This document shows positions 26,772-33,620 of a stretch of DNA of 64,000 nt, piece by piece. A program made the position numbers and the translations under genes. Under the pieces are notes generated by a model. The model searched no databases, was not told where the DNA came from, and saw only the letters and a program-made list of their open reading frames with translations. Source of the stretch: Streptomyces sp. SID14478 (lineage in GTDB: Bacteria; Actinomycetota; Actinomycetes; Streptomycetales; Streptomycetaceae); assembly GCF_010548525.1 (NCBI RefSeq), contig NZ_JAAGMG010000100.1, positions 53,309 through 117,308 of the forward strand, in the 5' to 3' direction. Every line of letters starts with the position of its first letter. Within the stretch, counting starts at the first letter, position 1.

Positions 26772-26847
26772 GTCATGGCCGAAAGTTCACCTTGTGTCGA
26801 CGGTTATTCGGCACCGTGTCTCGCGTGTATCTGTTTCGGAGAGTTCC

Positions 26848-27513
26848 TTGAAGCCCGATTTGGTAATCTTCGATAACAGTGGCGTGCTCGTCGACAGCGA
26901 ATCTCTCGGAAACGAACTGCTAGCTGCTATGCTCACCCTCCGAGTGACGCCAACATCTTTCTCTTATGCCGTAGAGAACTATCTTGGAAAGTCGTTCGAG
27001 CACGTCAAGGAAATCGTCCGTCAGCGGAGCGGTAAATCCGTTCCAGACGGATTCCTGGAAGAATTTCATGCGCGGCTCTTCAGTGTTTTCGAGCAGCGGC
27101 TCAAGGCTGTGCCTCACGTCGAAGGTGTACTGGACGAACTCGACGCGCTGCGCGTTCCCTATTGCGTGGCATCCAACGACACGCGCGACCGGGTTGCTGC
27201 CTCCTTGCGGATAGCCGGGCTGCATCGGCGGGTTGCGGGCCGCGTCTTCACCGCCGACATGGTCCGTCGCGGCAAACCGTCTCCGGACGTCTTCCTGCTG
27301 GCTGCCAGGCAGAGCGGCGTGCCGCCCGAGCGGTGCCTCGTCATCGAGGACAGCCCCAGCGGGGTCACCGCCGCACGAGCAGCTGGAATGACCGTGTACG
27401 CGTTCTCGGAGCTCACACCGCAGTCTCGCCTGCAACATGCCCACCTCACGTTCGACAGCATGGCCGAACTACGGTCGCTGCTCACTTCCGCGCTCTCTGG
27501 AGCAACCCGATGA
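26848..27513 (+). CDS. HAD phosphatase/phosphomutase-like protein (beta-PGM type)
   Basis: A 221-residue HAD subfamily IA protein of the beta-phosphoglucomutase/phosphatase kind. Motif I is VIFDNSGVLVDSE, motif II is VASNDT, motif III Lys is in VRRGKPSPDVFLLAA and motif IV is CLVIEDSPSGVTAARAAG. Motif I has Ser where almost all phosphatases and phosphomutases have the general acid/base Asp (DxD), so chemistry may be altered. The TTG start has GGAGAG four bases upstream and follows the predicted promoter. First gene of the plus operon; its stop overlaps the next ATG (ATGA). Confidence 0.8.
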   Translation: MKPDLVIFDNSGVLVDSESLGNELLAAMLTLRVTPTSFSYAVENYLGKSFEHVKEIVRQRSGKSVPDGFLEEFHARLFSVFEQRLKAVPHVEGVLDELDALRVPYCVASNDTRDRVAASLRIAGLHRRVAGRVFTADMVRRGKPSPDVFLLAARQSGVPPERCLVIEDSPSGVTAARAAGMTVYAFSELTPQSRLQHAHLTFDSMAELRSLLTSALSGATR

Positions 27514-28391
27514 CCAGTTGCCAACCCCGCCTCTACGTATGCGATTTGGACGGAACCCTGCTGCGTTCGGACGCCACCTTGAGCAGGTACGCACGCGACG
27601 GCCTCAACGCACTCACCGACGCCGGCGTCCCGCTCACGATCGCCAGTGCCCGCAGCGCTGCGGCGATGCGCTCCCTCCTGGACGGTCTGCGGCTCAACCT
27701 GCCGGTGATCGAACTCAACGGAGCCTTCATCACTGACCTGGCCACGGGCGAGCATCTTGACCACCGGACGCTCATTCCTGGCGCGGTTCGCACGGCGTTG
27801 AACACCCTCAGGGAGCTGGGCATCGAACCCGTGCTCACCAGCTGGGACGGCAGCGAGGACCACGTCGTCCACGGGACCAGTCCCAACCACGGGACCACCT
27901 GGTACATCGACGAAAAGCGCGCCTACGGTGACCCGCGCCTGCGCCGGTCCGCTGACATCGAGGCTTCCGCAGCCACGGAGAAGGTGGCAAACATCGTCTC
28001 CTTCGTCCCCGAGCCGCAGGCCGCAGCTTTGGTCGAGACGCTGACGGCCCTCCTGGGTGACCTGGCAAAAGTCAGCAGCACGGCCAACCTTTACGTCCCT
28101 GGCTGGCACGAAGTGGAGATTGCACACCCCCAGGCCGAGAAGGGCCATGCGATCCAGCGCCTGTGCAGCCTTAGCAAACTGGACGGCGCGCAGCTGACCG
28201 TGTGCGGAGACCACCTCAACGACCTTCCCATGTTCGCTCTCGCGCACCGTCGTGTGGCCCCCTCCAACGCGCATCCTGATGTTCGCTCCGCAGCCACCCA
28301 CATCACCGCCGCCAACGACGAGGACGGCGTCGTCCGATACCTCTTGCAGGACGCGGGGCTGAACAGCTGGGGTGGCATGTGCTCATCGTGA
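27510..28391 (+). CDS. Cof-type HAD phosphatase
   Basis: A 293-residue HAD subfamily IIB protein. Motif I YVCDLDGTLLRSD is intact, motif II is TIASARS, the cap domain follows GAFITDLATGEHLDHRTL, and motif IV is VCGDHLNDLPMFALA. Members dephosphorylate sugar phosphates and small phosphorylated metabolites. It is coupled to the preceding HAD gene by ATGA and overlaps the next gene by 13 bases. With the oxidoreductases and aminotransferase it recalls amino-sugar pathways such as NtdABC (HAD phosphatase, Gfo/Idh/MocA dehydrogenase, aminotransferase), although the aminotransferase class differs. Confidence 0.85.
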   Translation: MTSCQPRLYVCDLDGTLLRSDATLSRYARDGLNALTDAGVPLTIASARSAAAMRSLLDGLRLNLPVIELNGAFITDLATGEHLDHRTLIPGAVRTALNTLRELGIEPVLTSWDGSEDHVVHGTSPNHGTTWYIDEKRAYGDPRLRRSADIEASAATEKVANIVSFVPEPQAAALVETLTALLGDLAKVSSTANLYVPGWHEVEIAHPQAEKGHAIQRLCSLSKLDGAQLTVCGDHLNDLPMFALAHRRVAPSNAHPDVRSAATHITAANDEDGVVRYLLQDAGLNSWGGMCSS

Positions 28392-29074
28392 TCGAAGGCA
28401 TTGACGGCAGCGGAAAGAGCACCGCGGCCGCCATGGTGGCGGAACGTCTCAGCACAGGGCGGGCTCCCTCGTCTCCAACCCCGGGCGGCAAAAAGGCAAT
28501 CGGGCCAACCGACCGGGAGACCGAGGCGCGAGCTGTCCGGCTGCGTGACCTGATCTGGTCATCACCGGAGTCCGCGGGTGACACATTCGGCGCCACCCAC
28601 TGGATCTTGCTCATCGCCTCCTGGTACGCGGGCCTCACCCGGCTGCGGCCAGATCTGCAGCCTTCGCATCCCGGAGTGTGCGTGATGGACGGATGGTTCT
28701 ACCGCAACATCGCAAAGACACTGGTGCGAGAACCCCTGGACCCCCAGTGGGTCGAGTCGCTCTTCGCGCCGGCTCCTGAACCGGACCTCGTTGTTCTCCT
28801 CGACGTCCCGCCCGACGTCGCCTGGGAGCGCCGGGAGACATTCAAGGACACCGAACTAGGCCGCTGGGACGGCTTCAGCGGGCCGGCCCGCGAAGCCTTC
28901 TGTGCCTATCAGTCCGTCATTCGCCAGGAACTGATGCGCATGGCTGACCAACGAAAGTGGCTGGTGCTCTCCCCGGACCGCCACACCACCGCAGAACAGA
29001 CAGCCGCAGCCGTCGTCGAGCACGTCACGAGGGCCGAGCGCACGGCCGCCGGCGCGCAGGAGGAACGAGCATGA
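28379..29074 (+). CDS. Thymidylate-kinase-like P-loop kinase
   Basis: A 231-residue protein. The P-loop IEGIDGSGKSTAAAMVAERL is that of dTMP kinase, and DLVVLLDVPPDVAWERRETF matches the strand and LID start. The usual DRY motif is replaced by VMDGWFYRNIAK, and the TPGGKKAIGPTDRE stretch replaces the EPGGT region, so the substrate is probably not dTMP. It could phosphorylate a modified nucleotide or another small molecule in the pathway. The GTG start lies inside the end of the preceding gene. Confidence 0.8.
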   Translation: MLIVIEGIDGSGKSTAAAMVAERLSTGRAPSSPTPGGKKAIGPTDRETEARAVRLRDLIWSSPESAGDTFGATHWILLIASWYAGLTRLRPDLQPSHPGVCVMDGWFYRNIAKTLVREPLDPQWVESLFAPAPEPDLVVLLDVPPDVAWERRETFKDTELGRWDGFSGPAREAFCAYQSVIRQELMRMADQRKWLVLSPDRHTTAEQTAAAVVEHVTRAERTAAGAQEERA

Positions 29075-29352
29075 GCCCAAGCCGCGACGTCGTCGGCATC
29101 TCAGACCTGGACGTCATGGCGGACGCCCTCGCCAACGTCATCGCCGGAGAGCCCGTGGAGGACGCGCTGCGCGCGTTTCCCGCCGCTGCCTCGCCCCTCG
29201 CCGTGTCGATTCTGCTGCGGGCCATGAACCGGGCCGACCCGCAGGCCGCTGATCGGATACGCGTGTTCTGCCAGGTACCCACAGCCCGATTCGGCGCTCA
29301 CGCCGCCACTTCGAACCCACAGCACCCTGCCGACCAGGAGGAACAACAGTGA
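29071..29352 (+). CDS. Small unknown helical protein
   Basis: A 93-residue protein overlapping the kinase stop (ATGA) and the next start (GTGA). The sequence is helical and Ala-rich (SDLDVMADALANVIAGEPVE, VSILLRAMNRADPQAADRIR) with one cysteine and no known motif. Tight coupling on both sides indicates a real gene, perhaps a small subunit or carrier-like helper. No Ser-based phosphopantetheine site (GxDS) is present. Confidence 0.65.
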   Translation: MSPSRDVVGISDLDVMADALANVIAGEPVEDALRAFPAAASPLAVSILLRAMNRADPQAADRIRVFCQVPTARFGAHAATSNPQHPADQEEQQ

Positions 29353-30053
29353 TCGACTATCTGGACAGTCTCACCATCGACTGGAACGACTTCGAGAAGG
29401 CCGGTGAGGTGACCCGCGAGGTAGTCCACCGGCTCTCCGAGGACAAGGAATCGCTGCGCAAGCTCGTCTACGACGTGGAGAACAAGCCAGAGCTTCTGGC
29501 CATGTGCGAACGTCATCAGCTGCTCGATTACATCGTCATCTACGACGCGCTGGACCGCGGTATCCGACTGCGCCTGCACCTGTCGACCGACGACCACTAC
29601 GACCGCCCTCACGACCACAGATTCTCCTTCTCCAGCCGCATCCTGGCCGGCGGGTACACCCACACCTGGTACCACATGGACGGTGACGTCTACGGCGAAG
29701 GCCCCGACCCGGAGGCCCGTCAGTACCTCAACCGGTACAACCCGGATCCCCGCGGTCAGGCGCACCTGGACAAGCTGACGCCACACGTCACTCGCTGGGA
29801 GGCGCCCGGCAGTTGCTACACCCTCCACCACAGCGCCATTCACACCACGTTCACGACGCCGGACACCGTCTCGCTGTTCTTGCGAGGGCCGGTCGAGAAG
29901 GACCGCTCAGTGATCATGGACAAGGAAGAGGGCACCCTGTGGTGGCGCTTCGGCCGCCAGGACGAGCCGGAAGAGCGACGCCAGCAGAAGGCCATGGGCC
30001 TCGACGCCTACCGCCAGATCCGCGACCGCCTGGAAGACCTCGGCGTTATCTGA
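29349..30053 (+). CDS. Cupin-like putative metal-dependent oxygenase (paralogue 1)
   Basis: A 234-residue protein. PHDHRFSFSSRILAGGYTH gives an H88-x-H90 pair with a following hydrophobic strand, and CYTLHHSAIHTT gives H160, H161 and H165, the two-motif pattern of a cupin metal site. The N-terminal 60 residues are helical. It is clearly homologous along its whole length to the next gene, including the ends RDRLEDLGVI and CRRLEELGII. Cupin-fold Fe(II) enzymes include the asparagine hydroxylase FIH, which makes Asn residues of the peptide core a reasonable but unproven target. The GTG start overlaps the preceding stop. Confidence 0.6.
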   Translation: MIDYLDSLTIDWNDFEKAGEVTREVVHRLSEDKESLRKLVYDVENKPELLAMCERHQLLDYIVIYDALDRGIRLRLHLSTDDHYDRPHDHRFSFSSRILAGGYTHTWYHMDGDVYGEGPDPEARQYLNRYNPDPRGQAHLDKLTPHVTRWEAPGSCYTLHHSAIHTTFTTPDTVSLFLRGPVEKDRSVIMDKEEGTLWWRFGRQDEPEERRQQKAMGLDAYRQIRDRLEDLGVI

Positions 30054-30118
30054 GAGCCAGAAGCAGACCACACCAAACCATCTGAACTGGTGACTTTGAT
30101 GAGGAGAAGAAACCACCT

Positions 30119-30895
30119 ATGAGCACCGAGACGGCAGACCGCGTCCACGTCAACAACACCCGGGTAGAGCTGTTCGACAACGTCGACCCCATCGACTGGG
30201 ACGACCTGCCCTCCGCGGCCGCACTCACCCAGCGCCTCATCCGGGAGTTCGCCGAGGACAAGACGCTCTTCAAGCGGCTCCTGCTCGCTGTCGAGCACGA
30301 CCCCTACCTTTGGGCCAAGTGCGAAGAAGACGTCGTCGAAGACAAGATCGTTCTGTGGGACGACGTCGAGAAGGGCCTGCGCATCCGGCTGAGGATGTCC
30401 ACCGACTACCAGCAGCAGCTTGCGCACAACCACCGCTTCTCATTCACCAACCTGGTCCTCCGAGGTACCTACCTGCACCGCAACTACGTGGCACGCAACG
30501 GTTTCAACGAGGACACCCTCCCTGAGGATGTGCAGCCGGTCATGCTGCACGAAGACCGCGCGGGCGAATGCTTCACAATTCACCACAACGCTCTGCACTC
30601 CACACCGTTCACCGAACTGGGCACGATCTCCCTCGTACTGCGTGGAAACCCGGTCAAGGACCGGGCGCCGGTCATGTTCAAGGAGGCGCGCGGGCGAGAG
30701 GAGGCGCTCGCCCAGCAGACGGCCGACCGACACGCAGGACTGTCCGAGATCGAGCCCGAGGCCGCCGGAGTGGGCACGATGTTCTGGCGAGTGGGCGAAG
30801 ACCTCGAGTCCACCGAGCGCCGCGCCGAGCGCCAGATGACCAAGGAGAAGTACCACTTCTGGTGCCGCAGGCTGGAAGAGCTGGGGATCATCTAA
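30119..30895 (+). CDS. Cupin-like putative metal-dependent oxygenase (paralogue 2)
   Basis: A 258-residue paralogue of the preceding gene. It keeps HNHRFSFTNLVLRGTYLH (H103, H105) and CFTIHHNALHSTPF (H155, H156, H160), and adds a 20-residue insert after VMFKEARGREEAL. A 65-base gap with GAGGAGA before the ATG separates the two, the only notable gap in this part of the operon, so the pair may be independently translated. Two diverged copies kept side by side suggest either a heteromeric enzyme or two sequential reactions. The family is not one I can name. Confidence 0.6.
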   Translation: MSTETADRVHVNNTRVELFDNVDPIDWDDLPSAAALTQRLIREFAEDKTLFKRLLLAVEHDPYLWAKCEEDVVEDKIVLWDDVEKGLRIRLRMSTDYQQQLAHNHRFSFTNLVLRGTYLHRNYVARNGFNEDTLPEDVQPVMLHEDRAGECFTIHHNALHSTPFTELGTISLVLRGNPVKDRAPVMFKEARGREEALAQQTADRHAGLSEIEPEAAGVGTMFWRVGEDLESTERRAERQMTKEKYHFWCRRLEELGII

Positions 30896-31933
30896 ATGCC
30901 GCTTCACCGTCTCCAGGACGGGGAGCCGACGGTGCGCTACGGCCTCATCGGCCCTGGCGAGCACGCGCAGGAAAACCTGTTGCCCGCTCTGTCAGGCCTA
31001 CAAGGAGCCCGGCTCGAAGCCGTGGCGGCCCGTCGACTCAGCTCAGCCCGGGCCGCGGCCCGGCGTTGGGGAGTTCCCGCCTTCACCGACAACTGGACCG
31101 ACCTGGTCGACTCCGACCAGATCGATGCACTCATCGTTGCAGGCTCTCCCCACCTGAACGCCGACGTGACCGCGCGAGCCCTCTCCCGAGGGCTGAGCGT
31201 CTTCACAGAGAAGCCGCCCGCCCCGGACGCCCCGGCGCTCGACAAGCTCATAGCCCTCGAGGCGAGTGCACCCGCCGGAACGGTCGCCTTCGTCGGCTTC
31301 AACTTCCCCTACGGGCAGCCCTACCGCCAGTTGCGCACGACACTGCGGCCGCATGGCGAACTGCGCAGTCTCGATCTGCGGATGGTTTCCGCCAAGCCCA
31401 CCACAACCGCCTGGCACTGCTCCACCGTGCTGGAGAGCCTGCTTCAAGGGCTCGGCACACACGCTGTCGATCTGGCCATTCGCGAACTCGGCCCCCCGGA
31501 CGCCGTGCATGCCCACACTGCCCGGATCGACGACGTCCGCATCGCCGTACGCATCACCATGTCCTACGCGGACGGACGCCTGGCAACGCTGCTCCTGGGC
31601 AACTACTCCAACCGCCTGGAGTGCCGCTGGGAATTGGTGACCGACACAGCAGTCGTGGGTGTTCTCGACCAGCTCAGCACGCTGACGCTCAGCCGTCCCG
31701 CGGGGACTCCGGGTGCTGGTCTCCTCGACCGCAAGGAGGTCCTCCGGCACGACTGGCCCAGCCGGCGCGGCGGGTACGGACGCACAGGATATTCCAGCGA
31801 GCTGGAGTCCTTTCACCACTCCGTCCTCAACGGGGCGCCGAGCACCTCGCCGCTCTCGGCCTGCCGGGATGTCTACCGCGTACTCGACGAGGTGCTGCGG
31901 CAGGTCGACAACCCCCTCGGAGAGGCATCGTGA
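30896..31933 (+). CDS. Gfo/Idh/MocA-family oxidoreductase
   Basis: A 345-residue NAD(P)-dependent oxidoreductase. The Rossmann start is VRYGLIGPGEHAQENLLPAL, DALIVAGSPHLNADVTARAL follows, and SVFTEKPPAPDAPALDKLIA holds the EKP motif whose Lys helps catalysis. The C-terminal sheet domain includes GLGTHAVDLAIRELGPPDAV with the family's His/Asp. Members oxidise or reduce carbonyls of sugars and cyclitols (for example NtdC with glucose-6-phosphate). It starts directly after the preceding stop and overlaps the SDR gene by four bases. Confidence 0.85.
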   Translation: MPLHRLQDGEPTVRYGLIGPGEHAQENLLPALSGLQGARLEAVAARRLSSARAAARRWGVPAFTDNWTDLVDSDQIDALIVAGSPHLNADVTARALSRGLSVFTEKPPAPDAPALDKLIALEASAPAGTVAFVGFNFPYGQPYRQLRTTLRPHGELRSLDLRMVSAKPTTTAWHCSTVLESLLQGLGTHAVDLAIRELGPPDAVHAHTARIDDVRIAVRITMSYADGRLATLLLGNYSNRLECRWELVTDTAVVGVLDQLSTLTLSRPAGTPGAGLLDRKEVLRHDWPSRRGGYGRTGYSSELESFHHSVLNGAPSTSPLSACRDVYRVLDEVLRQVDNPLGEAS

Positions 31934-32691
31934 AGGTGGAACCCGCGCCCCGTGCCGCGCCCCCTCTGACCGGCCGGACAGCCCTGGTCACCGGCGGTAG
32001 CACCGGAATCGGGTGGGCCGTGACACAGGAACTGTCCCGGCTGGGCGCCCACATCGCGGTCAACCATCCTCCAGCCTCGTCACCTCCTGCACTTGATGCG
32101 CTACCCACCCCGTGCATGACCGTGGAGGCGGACATCAGCGACCGCCGACAGGTGGCCGCCATGTTCGAGGCGATACGTCGGGAGCTGCCCCCGCTTGACA
32201 TCCTGGTGAACAACGCCGGCATTTTCCCCCGTGCCGCAGTACTCGACCTCGATGAAGCAACGTGGGACCGGGTCATGGGAGTCAACCTCAAGGGTTCCTT
32301 CTTCTGCGCCCAGGAAGCGGCGGCCGTCATGATTGCCAACGGCGGTGGACGAATCATCAACGTTGCCTCCAGCGCCGCTCTCACCGGATCCCCACGGGGA
32401 GCTCACTATGCAGCCAGTAAGGCCGGGCTGATCGGGCTGGGTAAGTCGTTGGCTCGCGCGTTGGCCGAGCACAACATCACCGTCAACACCGTGGCTCCAG
32501 GCGTGACCGAGACCAGCCAACCAGGCCTGACAGAACAACAGTTCAGGGAGAAGGGAAGCCGCATCCCCCTGGGGAGGGTCGCGCGTCCCCAGGACGTGGC
32601 ACGCGCGGTCGCGTTCCTCGCCAGTGAGGACAGCGACTACATCACCGGCCAGACACTCAGTGTCAACGGAGGGTCGGTGATGGTGCCATGA
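31930..32691 (+). CDS. Short-chain dehydrogenase/reductase
   Basis: A 253-residue classical SDR. TALVTGGSTGIGWAVTQELS is the cofactor motif (TGxxxGIG), DILVNNAGIFPRAAVLD the NNAG motif, INVASSAALTGSPRGAHYAA the catalytic Ser with YAASK (Tyr and Lys), and the end ITGQTLSVNGGSVMVP is typical of FabG-like proteins. It would interconvert an alcohol and a ketone using NAD(P)H. The GTG start at 31930 overlaps the preceding stop. Together with the Gfo/Idh/MocA protein it gives the locus two dehydrogenases. Confidence 0.9.
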   Translation: MKVEPAPRAAPPLTGRTALVTGGSTGIGWAVTQELSRLGAHIAVNHPPASSPPALDALPTPCMTVEADISDRRQVAAMFEAIRRELPPLDILVNNAGIFPRAAVLDLDEATWDRVMGVNLKGSFFCAQEAAAVMIANGGGRIINVASSAALTGSPRGAHYAASKAGLIGLGKSLARALAEHNITVNTVAPGVTETSQPGLTEQQFREKGSRIPLGRVARPQDVARAVAFLASEDSDYITGQTLSVNGGSVMVP

Positions 32692-33257
32692 GCGACGAGG
32701 GTCTCGCTCCTTCACAAGATGTGGCCGATCTCATCGGGGCCCCGCTCGACCGCGTACGCAGAAAGATATCTCCAGTCCTCCATGAGTGGCTTCAACACTT
32801 TATAACGCTGTCCCCATATGTAGTCGTGGCCAGCACCGACGGCAACGGAAACTGCGACGCCTCCCCGCGCGGCGGTGTGCCCGGATTCGTGAAAATAATC
32901 GACCGGCAGACACTCTTTCTTCCGGAGGAATCCGGAAATCGTCTCCTCCAGACCTTCCACAACATCCGGGAGAATCCCGGGGTCGGACTGTTGTTTCTTA
33001 TCCCAGGAATGCGCGAAACGGCACGCGTCAACGGATCCGCCGAGCCTGTTATGCGTGGCACTCCCGACTGGGACTTGCTGCCACTCGACGGTGATGAGCG
33101 GGACCGGTACGTCTGGGGAAGTCGGATCGAGATAAATGAAGCCTACTATCATTGCGGGCGCGCCACTAAATTCAGCAACCTTTGGAATCTGGAAGATATA
33201 GCAGGAAATCTTGCGCAGCCGCCCCTCTCTAAAAGGCCGAGTCAGGGCACATCCTGA
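32688..33257 (+). CDS. PPOX-type FMN-binding protein (MSMEG_1061-like)
   Basis: A 189-residue split-barrel flavoprotein. YVVVASTDGNGNCDASPRGG with VPGFVKIIDRQTLFLPEESG and NIRENPGVGLLFLIPG is the signature of the pyridoxamine-phosphate-oxidase-like MSMEG_1061 group, which binds FMN (sometimes F420 in related groups). It may catalyse a redox step on the peptide or the small-molecule partner. The start overlaps the SDR stop (ATGA). Base composition becomes A/T-richer in its second half, and the gene ends 162 bases before the peptide gene. Confidence 0.8.
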   Translation: MSDEGLAPSQDVADLIGAPLDRVRRKISPVLHEWLQHFITLSPYVVVASTDGNGNCDASPRGGVPGFVKIIDRQTLFLPEESGNRLLQTFHNIRENPGVGLLFLIPGMRETARVNGSAEPVMRGTPDWDLLPLDGDERDRYVWGSRIEINEAYYHCGRATKFSNLWNLEDIAGNLAQPPLSKRPSQGTS

Positions 33258-33419
33258 TTGATGGACTGCTTGCAGGTTCCGAGTGTGTGATTTTCTCTGA
33301 TAGGTTTCAGTTCGCTTAGGATCGATTCTGATTCCGGGCGACTGAAGAGGGCCGGACGGACTGTGTCCGGTTCTCCAATTAAACCCCATTTCGGGGAACG
33401 CGAAAATAGGAGGTCTGCA
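33258..33419 (+). promoter_or_regulatory. Leader region of the repeat-peptide gene
   Basis: An A/T-rich gap of 162 bases. It holds a hairpin CCGGAC/GTCCGG (33352-33357 with 33365-33370) and a perfect AGGAGG at 33408-33413, six bases before the ATG, the strongest ribosome-binding site in the cluster. A separate promoter here is likely, with TAGGAT at 33317-33322 as a possible -10, but I cannot fix the -35. Confidence 0.5.
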
Positions 33420-33560
33420 ATGCAGGACGTTATCGAGATCGACGAAGACATCGTTGAGTTCGACTCCGTTGACGTTGAGAACATCAACAACATCAACAAC
33501 ATCAACAACATCAACAACATCAACAACATCAACAACATCAACAACATCAACAACATCTGA
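33420..33560 (+). CDS. RiPP-like precursor peptide with eight Asn-Asn-Ile repeats
   Basis: A 46-residue peptide. Residues 1-20 (MQDVIEIDEDIVEFDSVDVE) have nine acidic and no basic residues and look like a leader. Residues 21-46 are Asn-Ile followed by eight perfect Asn-Asn-Ile triplets. There is no Cys, Thr, Lys or Arg anywhere, and the only Ser is in the leader, so thioether, azole and lanthionine chemistry on the core is impossible; only Asn side chains, Ile C-H positions or the backbone are available. The AGGAGG site and the hairpin after the stop fit high expression relative to the downstream genes. The next gene carries a PqqD-like domain, which normally binds such leaders. An earlier in-frame ATG at 33363 is rejected because it lacks a ribosome-binding site. 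Confidence 0.85.
   Translation: MQDVIEIDEDIVEFDSVDVENINNINNINNINNINNINNINNINNI
33486..33557 (+). repeat. Eight perfect tandem copies of AACAACATC
   Basis: Eight 9-base units without a single mismatch encode the Asn-Asn-Ile triplets, preceded by AACATC. Synonymous codons (AAT, ATT) are never used, so the array has probably expanded recently by slippage or unequal crossing-over. It stays in frame and ends directly at TGA. Confidence 0.95.
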
Positions 33561-33566
33561 TGTGAT

Positions 33567-33602
33567 ACCGCCGGCGGGGGCTGCTGGGCCCCCGCCGCCG
33601 GT
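33567..33602 (+). terminator. Attenuator-like hairpin after the precursor gene
   Basis: A 15-bp stem with one mismatch (33567-33581 with 33588-33602) and a six-base loop starts seven bases after the peptide stop and ends before the ribosome-binding site of the next gene. Partial termination here would give much more precursor than enzyme mRNA, as in many RiPP operons. Confidence 0.75.
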
Positions 33603-33620
33603 CCTTGGAGGAGCAGATCC

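Noticed and set aside
26731..26847. ATG at 26731 as start of the first HAD gene
   Set aside because: It lies upstream of the best promoter (26744-26771), has no ribosome-binding site, and adds 39 residues not expected in the family. TTG 26848 has GGAGAG.
30568..32691. A 707-residue frame ending in the SDR
   Set aside because: The first 450 residues are out-of-frame readings of the cupin and Gfo/Idh/MocA genes. The SDR begins at the GTG at 31930.
33480..33558. Tandem repeats considered as a CRISPR array or non-coding minisatellite
   Set aside because: Units are only 9 bases, contiguous and without spacers. They stay in frame with a strong ribosome-binding site, end at a stop codon and precede a terminator, so a coding repeat is the better reading.
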